This document shows positions 16,842 through 22,264 of a DNA stretch of 22,264 nt, piece after piece. The stretch comes from JAQSWP01 sp050185515 (GTDB taxonomy: Bacteria; Pseudomonadota; Alphaproteobacteria; Reyranellales; JAQSWP01). Each line of letters begins with the position of its first letter. The first letter of the stretch is position 1. A program made the position numbers and the translations under genes. Location of the stretch: contig JBFWZG010000048.1 in assembly GCA_050185515.1 (NCBI GenBank), positions 1-22,264 of the forward strand, in the 5' to 3' direction. Below the pieces are notes generated by a model, which worked only from the letters and a program-made list of their open reading frames with translations, had not been told where the DNA came from and searched no databases.

Positions 16842-17269
16842 CCCTGCGGCGGATCGCAGGCGACGGTGCCCATGTCGGCCGGCACCGAAATCTCCAGCAG
16901 CTCGAAATCGTCCGACATGGCGGTTTCGTTGTGCTTGAGTCCGCCGGGGATCAGCAGCGATTCGCCGGCCTTGACCCTGATCGTCTCGCCGCCCTCGAAC
17001 TCGAGATCGACCCAGCCGCGCAGCCCGTAGATGAACTGCGCCTGGCAGGTATGGTAGTGCCAGCCGGTCGGCTTGGTCATGCCGGCGGTCGCCGTCATGA
17101 TCTGCGCCCGCATCGCGCCATCGGTGGCGTCCCGCACCAGCAGGTCGCGGTACTTCAGGAAGTCGCGGCGGCCGGGTACGGCCGGTGCGGTCTCGGCGGT
17201 GGCATGGGCCAGCTTGCCGGTGACGACGGGATCGACGTCAGGCAGGCGGATCGGCTTGGGGCTTTTCAT
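16838..17269 (-). CDS. Cupin-domain protein
   Basis: A 143-residue single-domain cupin. Motif 1 is GWHYHTCQAQFIYGLRG (69-85): H71 and H73 are present, but the usual Glu four residues further on is Gln (Q78). Motif 2 is GESLLIPGGLKHNE (102-115) with H113. A metal site of three His plus Gln is possible. The substrate is unknown; such small cupins may be dioxygenases, isomerases or ligand sensors. The frame starts 15 codons earlier at 17314, but the GGGAGGA at 17275-17281 fixes the ATG at 17267-17269. It is the last gene of the CoA-transferase / MaoC operon, 57 bases after the MaoC gene, with a perfect hairpin at 17283-17300 in between. Confidence 0.85.
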   Translation of the reverse strand: MKSPKPIRLPDVDPVVTGKLAHATAETAPAVPGRRDFLKYRDLLVRDATDGAMRAQIMTATAGMTKPTGWHYHTCQAQFIYGLRGWVDLEFEGGETIRVKAGESLLIPGGLKHNETAMSDDFELLEISVPADMGTVACDPPQG

Positions 17270-17282
17270 GGCGTTCCTCCCG

Positions 17283-17300
17283 ATGCTTTGGCGAAAGCAT
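17283..17300 (-). promoter_or_regulatory. Intercistronic hairpin before the cupin gene
   Basis: ATGCTTT (17283-17289) and AAAGCAT (17294-17300) form a perfect 7-bp stem with a four-base loop, ending one base before the cupin Shine-Dalgarno region (17275-17281). It is likely to act on mRNA processing, stability or translation, or to be a decayed terminator. Confidence 0.45.
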
Positions 17301-17326
17301 GGCAGCGCCGGCACTGGCCCGCAAGC

Positions 17327-17776
17327 CTAGCCCAGCGGCGGTTCCTCCACCGCCAGCATGACCTTGGCGACGAACTGCAGTACGACCTCGTCGCGCTGGT
17401 TCAGGGTGCGGATGCGCAATGTCACCAGGCCGCGCCGCCCGTCGCTGAGCGGCCGCTTCTCCGCCACTTCGATGCGGGCGCGGATCGTGTCGCCAATGCG
17501 CACCGGGTTGGGAAAGCGCATCTCCTCCATGCCCAGCCCAGCCAGAGTCGAGCGGCCCAGTACGCTTTCCATCATGCCGGCTACGATGGAGCAGGTCATG
17601 AAGCCGGGCGCGATGCGACCGCCGGCGGCCGTGGTGCGGGCATAGGTTTCGTCGTTGAAAATGGGCAGGGTCAGGCGCGCGAAGCCCAGGAACAGCGAAT
17701 GGTCGGCTTCCGTGATGGTGCGCGAGAAGGTGGGATACTCGCGCCCCTGCTCGATATCGGCGAATGCGAGACCCAT
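17327..17776 (-). CDS. MaoC-like hot-dog-fold protein (putative acyl-CoA hydratase)
   Basis: A 149-residue hot-dog-fold protein of the MaoC dehydratase family, members of which hydrate enoyl-CoA thioesters. The family core is recognisable as DHSLFLGFARLTLPIFNDETYA (25-46), GGRIAPGFM (52-60), VLGRSTLAGLGMEEMRFPNPVRIGDTI (72-98 region) and VEVAEKRP-like IEVAEKRP. In the catalytic loop the usual Asp and the His of NPLHxD are not visible: the equivalent positions read LPIFND, with F40 at the His, and the later A-H-G is A-P-G (56-58). It may therefore be a weak or altered hydratase, or bind acyl-CoA without hydrating it. The ATG at 17774-17776 follows the stop of the CoA-transferase by eight bases (AGGAC upstream), so the two are co-transcribed and probably act on the same CoA ester. 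Confidence 0.85.
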   Translation of the reverse strand: MGLAFADIEQGREYPTFSRTITEADHSLFLGFARLTLPIFNDETYARTTAAGGRIAPGFMTCSIVAGMMESVLGRSTLAGLGMEEMRFPNPVRIGDTIRARIEVAEKRPLSDGRRGLVTLRIRTLNQRDEVVLQFVAKVMLAVEEPPLG

Positions 17777-17784
17777 AGTCCGTC

Positions 17785-18999
17785 CTACTTCGCGATGGCG
17801 ATGCGCCGTTCGAGCAGGCGCTCGATGGCGCCGTCATCGTAGCGGAGCTCGCCCAGAATGGCCCGGGTCTGTGCGCCGACCGCTGGCGCCGGCGCGCGCG
17901 GTCCGTCCTCGATCGGCGCCGCGCCGGGCAGGGCGGGCATGGTCAGCGTGCCAACGCCGGGCTGTTCGTAGCGCGCCATGCGATGCGTGGCGACGATATG
18001 TTCGTCGGCGACGACGTCGCTCAGCGAATAGACCGGCGAGGCCAGCACGTCGGCCGCCTGCATCTTCTTGAGCCAGTTCTCGGTGGTGTCGGTCATGACC
18101 TTGTCGGCGAGGATCGCAGTCACCTCGCGCGCATGCGCGGCGCGGGTGGCGAAGCTGTCGAAGCGCGGATCCTTCGGTACGCTTTCCAGGTCCAGCACCT
18201 TGCAGATGTCGACGAACTGCTGCTCGCGCATCATTGTCAGCGATATCCATCCGTCCTTGGTCCGGTAGTTGCCTGCCGGCACGTTGAGCGGCTGCGGATT
18301 GTCGCCCTCCAGCGCCGTCTCGATGAATTTGTAGCCGATCAGCGACGTCGCCGCGTCCATCAGGCTGGCATCGACATGCCGGCCGCGGCCGGTCTTGTCG
18401 CGCTGCGCCAGCGCCGCCAGGGTCGCCTGGAAGGCGTAGAGCGAAGCCACCGCGTCGATCACCAGGAAGCCGATCTTCATCGGCTTGCCCTCGTCGTCGC
18501 GTGTCAGCGACATCATGCCGGAGAATGCCTGGCCGATCGTGTCGGTCGACACGCGTTGCGCATACGGGCCCTTCTGGCCGAAGCCGGTCATCGAGACATA
18601 GACCAGCCGCGGGTTGATCTCGCTGAGCTGCTTCCAGCCCAGCCCCAGTCGTTCGGCGACGCCCGGCCGGTTGTTTTCCAGCAGCACGTCGGCATCGGCA
18701 ACGAGACGGCGCACGATCTCGACCGCTTCGGGCTTCTTCAGATCGAGCGCGATGGAGCGTTTGCCGCGATTGACCGCCAGCGACAGGGCCGAATGGTCGC
18801 CGTACATGCGGCCCAGCCGACGCACCCAGTCGCCGTCCGGCGGCTCGATCTTGGTCACCTGCGCGCCGTAGGCGGCGAACTGCATGCCGCAATTGGGGCC
18901 TGCCATGCCCTGGCTCAGATCGACCACCTTGAGACCCTCATAGGGCAACGGGTCCTGGTTCGGATCGCCCTGCATGGGGCTGGATGTGGTTGTGGACAT
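17785..18999 (-). CDS. CaiB/BaiF family III CoA-transferase
   Basis: A 404-residue family III CoA-transferase, which moves CoA from a donor acyl-CoA to a carboxylic acid through an aspartyl-CoA intermediate. Typical segments are LKVVDLSQGMAGPNCGMQFAAYGAQVTKIEPP (23-54 region), NRGKRSIALDL (77-87), DVLLENNRPGVAERLGL (104-120), VYVSMTGFGQKGPYA (133-147), and GFLVIDAVASLYAFQATLAALAQRDKTGRGRHVDASLMD (177-215 region), where D182 matches the catalytic Asp of formyl-CoA transferase. The length is normal for the family. GGGAGG precedes the ATG at 18997-18999. It heads a three-gene minus-strand operon with MaoC and the cupin and is divergent from the TRAP transporter genes, so its acyl substrate is probably the imported acid. 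Confidence 0.92.
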   Translation of the reverse strand: MSTTTSSPMQGDPNQDPLPYEGLKVVDLSQGMAGPNCGMQFAAYGAQVTKIEPPDGDWVRRLGRMYGDHSALSLAVNRGKRSIALDLKKPEAVEIVRRLVADADVLLENNRPGVAERLGLGWKQLSEINPRLVYVSMTGFGQKGPYAQRVSTDTIGQAFSGMMSLTRDDEGKPMKIGFLVIDAVASLYAFQATLAALAQRDKTGRGRHVDASLMDAATSLIGYKFIETALEGDNPQPLNVPAGNYRTKDGWISLTMMREQQFVDICKVLDLESVPKDPRFDSFATRAAHAREVTAILADKVMTDTTENWLKKMQAADVLASPVYSLSDVVADEHIVATHRMARYEQPGVGTLTMPALPGAAPIEDGPRAPAPAVGAQTRAILGELRYDDGAIERLLERRIAIAK

Positions 19000-19068
19000 G
19001 CTCTGCCTCCCTCGCGAGCGTCGAGCGCCTTTGCCGGCTTCGGCCTGTTTTGCGTTCTCGGGGGGCGG

Positions 19069-19106
19069 TTGACAAGAAAAAATTCAGTATATAGAAATTT
19101 ATTTTT
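19069..19106. promoter_or_regulatory. AT-rich divergent promoter/operator of the TRAP and CoA-transferase operons
   Basis: A sharp AT-rich patch in GC-rich surroundings. Rightward: TTGACA (19069-19074), then at 17-base spacing TAGAAA (19092-19097). Leftward: TATACT (minus strand of 19086-19091), five of six to a -10, but no good -35. The two -10 regions overlap. AAATT (19080-19084) and AATTT (19096-19100) form a dyad around 19090, and TTC-N8-GAA (19083-19096) lies within it, as expected for a shared operator. No regulator gene is in the window. Confidence 0.55.
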
Positions 19107-19174
19107 CGACTGGGAATTACAACAGTGCCGCGCGCCGTCGCGCGTGGCGCGATCAGCGCACCTGGGAGGGGCAT

Positions 19175-20215
19175 ATGACAGGCATCAGCAGGCGGAGTTT
19201 CGGCGGATTGGTCATGGGCGCGGCGGTGGCCGGAGCCGGCATGCGCGCGAACGCGCAGGAAGTGACGATCAAGGTCGCCGATTCCTTTCCGCCCAAGCAC
19301 AACATCGCAAATCACGGCACCAAGTGGTGGATGGAGCGCGTCACCGAGCTCTCCAAGGGCAAGGTCAAGTTCCAGTATTTCGGCGCCGAGCAGCTCGGCA
19401 AGCTGAAGGACATGCTCACCCTGCTGCAGAGCGGCGCCACCGACATCGCCTACGTTCCGCCGACGTTCTTCGAGGGCAAGATGCTGCTCTCCTCGGTGCA
19501 CTCGCTGCCGAACATGTTCAGCTCCTCGCATGTCGGCGGGCAGGCCTTCTACGACGCGTCGATGAACACGGCGATCCAGAAGGAGGACTACCAGCGCAAC
19601 GGCATCCGCCTGCTCTGGGGGACGATGACCTCGACGTACAACATCTTCACCCGCAACAAGCCGGTGCGCAGCGTCGACGATCTGAAGGGCATGAAGCTGC
19701 GTTCCGCGGGTTCCTACCAGAACGACGCCGTGCGTCTGCTTGGCGCGGTGCCGGTGGACGTGCCCAGCCCGGAAGCCTATCAGGCGATCCAGCTCGGCAC
19801 GGTCGATGGCGCCATTTTCCCGACCTCGGCGGCGCAGTCCTATCGCATCCACGAAGTCTCGAAATATTTCACCATCGGCTTCGACGTGACCTCGTTCTAC
19901 GCCCCCTACGCGGTCAATTTGCGCACCTGGGATCGCTGGCCGGCCGACGTGAAGGCCGCCTTCGAGCAGGCCAACAAGGAAGCCAATCTGCGCATGGGCA
20001 AGTACTTCGACGACAGCAACCAGGAGCTGATCGACGGCTACGCCAAGTCGGGGGTGGAGATCATCAAGCTCTCCGACGCCGAACAGGCCAAGGTCAAGAC
20101 GACGCTGGCGCCGCTCTACGACAAGTGGGTCGCCGACATGAAGGCGAAGAATCTGCCGGGCGACGAAGTGCTGAAGTACTTCCGCGAGGCCATCAAGCGC
20201 GTTCCCGCGGCCTGA
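19175..20215 (+). CDS. TRAP transporter solute-binding protein, DctP family
   Basis: A 346-residue periplasmic binding protein of a TRAP (tripartite ATP-independent) transporter. A twin-arginine signal is visible at the N-terminus (SRRSFGG, 5-11, then a short hydrophobic region; cleavage after ANA at 27). The mature protein has the DctP blocks VADSFPPKHNIANHG (34-48), DIAYVPPTFFEGK, LWGTMTSTYNIFTR, and DLKGMKLRSAGSYQNDAVRLLGAVPV, in which R176 matches the Arg that salt-bridges the substrate carboxylate, followed by EAYQAIQLGTVDGAIF. A carboxylate ligand is therefore expected; which one cannot be told. The Tat signal suggests folding in the cytoplasm before export. GGGAGGGG stands just upstream of the ATG. 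It is the first gene of the rightward operon. Confidence 0.93.
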   Translation: MTGISRRSFGGLVMGAAVAGAGMRANAQEVTIKVADSFPPKHNIANHGTKWWMERVTELSKGKVKFQYFGAEQLGKLKDMLTLLQSGATDIAYVPPTFFEGKMLLSSVHSLPNMFSSSHVGGQAFYDASMNTAIQKEDYQRNGIRLLWGTMTSTYNIFTRNKPVRSVDDLKGMKLRSAGSYQNDAVRLLGAVPVDVPSPEAYQAIQLGTVDGAIFPTSAAQSYRIHEVSKYFTIGFDVTSFYAPYAVNLRTWDRWPADVKAAFEQANKEANLRMGKYFDDSNQELIDGYAKSGVEIIKLSDAEQAKVKTTLAPLYDKWVADMKAKNLPGDEVLKYFREAIKRVPAA

Positions 20216-20234
20216 TCGCCGAACGTCACCCTGC

Positions 20235-20768
20235 ATGCACGCCGATGAAAACCAGCCGCCCGCGGGCGGCTGGTTCGCCCGCGTCGAGGATATCTTCGCC
20301 GTACTGGCGCAATGGGCGCTGGCGGTGCTGCTCGCGCTGGTGATGTTCCAGATCGTAACCCGCTACATCGTCAACGATCCGTTCGGCGAGGTCGTCGGCA
20401 TCACCGAAACCTACCTGATGCCGGCGATCGTCTTTTTCACCATCGCCGCGCTGCAGCGTCACGACGGGCATATCAGGGTCGATCTCCTGTACACCAGGCT
20501 GACCGGTAGGGCGAAGGGCGCGGCCGATATCGTCGTGCTTCTCGCCTCGGCGGTCTTCTGGGCCTTCGTCATCTATGCCAGCGCCAGCGAGACCATCTTC
20601 AGCTGGCGCATGGACTACGAAATATCGCGCGATCTGCCCTATCCGCAATGGACGGCGCTGATCGTGGTCCCGCTGGGCGGCGGGCTGATCATGATCCGCC
20701 TCCTGCTGCAGGCCGTCTCAACCGGATTGGCCCTGGCGCGGCCGCTTCCTCCAGAGAGCGCACGATGA
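20235..20768 (+). CDS. TRAP transporter small permease, DctQ family
   Basis: A 177-residue inner-membrane protein with four transmembrane segments (about 22-42, 60-72, 95-118 and 138-160), as in DctQ small subunits. The characteristic segments are NDPFGEVVGITETYL (47-61) and AALQRHDGHIRVDLLYTRL (71-89). DctQ associates with DctM and is required for transport. The ATG at 20235 follows the DctP stop by 19 bases with only a weak ribosome-binding site, so coupling to DctP translation is likely. Its TGA overlaps the ATG of DctM (ATGA at 20765-20768). Confidence 0.92.
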   Translation: MHADENQPPAGGWFARVEDIFAVLAQWALAVLLALVMFQIVTRYIVNDPFGEVVGITETYLMPAIVFFTIAALQRHDGHIRVDLLYTRLTGRAKGAADIVVLLASAVFWAFVIYASASETIFSWRMDYEISRDLPYPQWTALIVVPLGGGLIMIRLLLQAVSTGLALARPLPPESAR

Positions 20769-22042
20769 TCGTCACGCTTATCGTCGTTCTGCTGGCAGTG
20801 CTCCTGCTGATCGGCATGCCGATCGGCTTTGCCATGGGCCTGACCGGCATCATCGGCATCTACGTCGTCGGCGGCGCCGACTCTCTGATGGGCATCGTGG
20901 CGGTGACGCCCTATCGCCAATCCGCCTCGTGGATTCTCACTGCCATCCCCCTGTTCGTGCTGATGGCCGAGATGCTGGCCTCCAGCCGCATAACCTCCGA
21001 CCTGTTCGCCACCATGAACAAATGGGTCGGCCATCTGCCGGGCGGTCTGGCGATCGCCGGCGTCCTGGCGGCGGCCGGTCTTGGCGCCGTTTCCGGTTCG
21101 TCGACCGCCGCCACGGCCGCCTTGTCGAAGTCGGTGGCCCCCGAACTGCTGCGCGCCGGGTATTCGCGCAGCCTGGCGATCGGCACCGTGGCTTCCGCCG
21201 GCACGCTGGCGATCATGATTCCGCCGTCCGTCATCATGGTGATCTACGGCATCCTGACCGAAACCTCGATCGGCCTGCTGTTCGTCGCCGGCATTATTCC
21301 CGGCCTGCTGACGGTGGCGGCCTACGCGACGACCGTCATCCTGTGGGCCAAGTACGTGCCCGGAGCCGCGCCGCGCACCCAGCGCCATGGCTGGCGCGAG
21401 CGATTCGTATCGCTGCGGCTGGTCTGGCCGATGGTGGTGCTGTTCGCGCTGGTGATTGGCGGGCTCTATTCCGGCGCCGTTACGGTGACGGAATCGGCCG
21501 CGGTCGGGGCTGCGGGCGCCGTCGTGCTGGCGTTCTGGTTTCTGCGCGGCGCCGGCTGGAAGGCTCTCAAGGAAGCGCTGGCGCGCACCGTTTCGACGAC
21601 CGCGATGATCTTCACCATCATCGTCGGCGCGCATCTGTTCAGCTACTTCATGACGCTGACCGGAACGCCTCAGGGGCTGCTCGCCTATGTCGACGGTCTC
21701 GGCATCGAGCCGTGGATCGTCTTCACCCTGATGATCCTGATCTACCTGTTTCTCGGCTGCTTCATGGACCAGCTGGCGATTCTGGTGCTGACCCTGCCGA
21801 TCGTATTCCCGATGATTCTGCGCTTCGGCTACGACCCGATCTGGTTCGGCATCATCCTGACCAAGACGGTCGAGATCGGCCTGATCACGCCGCCGCTGGG
21901 CATGAACTGCTTCGTCGCAAGCTCGATCAGCAAGATGCCGGTTTCCCAGGTTTTCCGCGGTGTCATGCCCTTCATTGGCGCCGAGGTGGTCACCATTGCC
22001 TTGCTGATGGCCGTGCCGCAGCTCGTATTGTGGGTGCGTTAG
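20765..22042 (+). CDS. TRAP transporter large permease, DctM family
   Basis: A 425-residue polytopic inner-membrane protein, the transport channel of the TRAP system, driven by an ion gradient (usually Na+). It has the DctM features GMPIGFAMGLTGIIG near the N-terminus, IPLFVLMAEMLASS, GLGAVSGSSTAATAA (the first substrate/ion site region), GTVASAGTLAIMIPPSVIMVIYGILTE and, late, LTLPIVFPMI and EIGLITPPLGMNCFV. About 11-12 hydrophobic segments are visible. The frame is open upstream, but the ATG at 20765-20767 overlaps the DctQ stop by four bases, the normal arrangement. It is followed after 25 bases by an acyl-CoA dehydrogenase in the same direction. Confidence 0.94.
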   Translation: MIVTLIVVLLAVLLLIGMPIGFAMGLTGIIGIYVVGGADSLMGIVAVTPYRQSASWILTAIPLFVLMAEMLASSRITSDLFATMNKWVGHLPGGLAIAGVLAAAGLGAVSGSSTAATAALSKSVAPELLRAGYSRSLAIGTVASAGTLAIMIPPSVIMVIYGILTETSIGLLFVAGIIPGLLTVAAYATTVILWAKYVPGAAPRTQRHGWRERFVSLRLVWPMVVLFALVIGGLYSGAVTVTESAAVGAAGAVVLAFWFLRGAGWKALKEALARTVSTTAMIFTIIVGAHLFSYFMTLTGTPQGLLAYVDGLGIEPWIVFTLMILIYLFLGCFMDQLAILVLTLPIVFPMILRFGYDPIWFGIILTKTVEIGLITPPLGMNCFVASSISKMPVSQVFRGVMPFIGAEVVTIALLMAVPQLVLWVR

Positions 22043-22067
22043 CCGCACCGGTATTCAAGAGAGTGAG

Positions 22068-22264
22068 ATGAGCGAACTGACCGAAGAGCAACGAGCGCTC
22101 AAGGAGAATGCCGAACGCTTCCTCGAGCGTGAGGCCGCGCCGTTCATTGCCCAGGCGGAGAAGGGCGGGGAGTTTCCCTGGCAGCTGCTGCCGAAACTGG
22201 CGGAGTTCGGCTATATCGGCCCGATGCTGCCGGAGCAGGATGGCGGGCAGGGCGCCAGCTACAC
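22068..22264 (+). CDS. Acyl-CoA dehydrogenase, N-terminal part (window ends)
   Basis: The first 65 codons of a gene cut by the window edge. The product begins MSELTEEQRALKENAERFL and has LAEFGYIGPMLPEQDGGQGASY (about 43-64), the N-terminal helical domain of acyl-CoA dehydrogenases of about 380-400 residues, not the FadE type. The GP(M)LPEQ.GG pattern recalls glutaryl-CoA and related dehydrogenases, but too little is visible to name the substrate. AGAGAGTGAG leads into the ATG at 22068, 25 bases after the DctM stop, so it is in the TRAP operon and would oxidise the CoA ester made from the imported acid. Confidence 0.88.
   Translation, partial: MSELTEEQRALKENAERFLEREAAPFIAQAEKGGEFPWQLLPKLAEFGYIGPMLPEQDGGQGASY

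Noticed and set aside
17983..20343. A 786-codon + strand frame over the CoA-transferase and DctP genes
   Set aside because: It is a shadow of two opposite-strand/other-frame genes with clear homology and crosses their shared promoter region.
20639..22048. A long minus-strand frame opposite DctM
   Set aside because: It is antisense to a clear DctM gene; the composition is dominated by His, Gln, Asp and Arg, as expected from reversed hydrophobic codons.

Overview
The window is a GC-rich (roughly two-thirds G+C by eye) chromosomal stretch with tightly packed genes. The gene content points to an alphaproteobacterium, perhaps a soil or freshwater Rhodospirillales/Reyranella-like or Hyphomicrobiales lineage. 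The pointers are a DUF465/YdcH protein of the alphaproteobacterial MSHVPHDLH type, a DUF3300 protein, several CoA-linked enzymes (FadE, CaiB/BaiF transferase, MaoC) and a Tat-exported TRAP binding protein. The lineage is an inference from family distribution. I see no rRNA, tRNA, CRISPR array, insertion sequence or phage gene. It looks like core/metabolic chromosome rather than a mobile island.

Layout. 60-2598 (- strand): an unrecognised exported protein and a glutaredoxin-MauE/DoxX fusion. 2738-4906: a carbonyl-reductase-like SDR (+) lacking the usual catalytic Tyr, then a DUF465 protein and a DUF4892-like/OmpA envelope protein (both -). 5169-7406 (+): FadE-type acyl-CoA dehydrogenase, convergent with a DUF3300 protein and a YkgJ-type cysteine-cluster protein (7403-9622, -). 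9792-11588 (+): RecQ helicase, apparently without a canonical start codon, convergent with an alpha/beta hydrolase (11589-12515, -). 12709-16841 (+): a Baeyer-Villiger-type flavin monooxygenase, methylmalonyl-CoA epimerase, a BacNav-type voltage-gated sodium channel and a DUF2254 membrane protein. 16838-18999 (-): a CoA-transferase / MaoC / cupin operon. 19175-22264 (+): a TRAP transporter DctP-DctQ-DctM followed by the start of an acyl-CoA dehydrogenase.

The most coherent unit is the right-hand third. Two divergent operons meet at an AT-rich control region (about 19069-19106). One imports a solute, probably a carboxylate, by a TRAP system and carries an acyl-CoA dehydrogenase. The other carries a family III CoA-transferase, a MaoC-fold protein and a cupin. 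Together they read as an uptake, CoA-activation and oxidation module for an unknown organic acid. FadE and methylmalonyl-CoA epimerase add general fatty-acid and propionyl-CoA metabolism nearby.

No wholly new system is obvious. The points most worth a second look are the RecQ start, the SDR active site, the TRAP/CoA module and its operator, the sodium channel beside DUF2254, the unknown exported protein, and a three-copy short repeat at 1783-1846.
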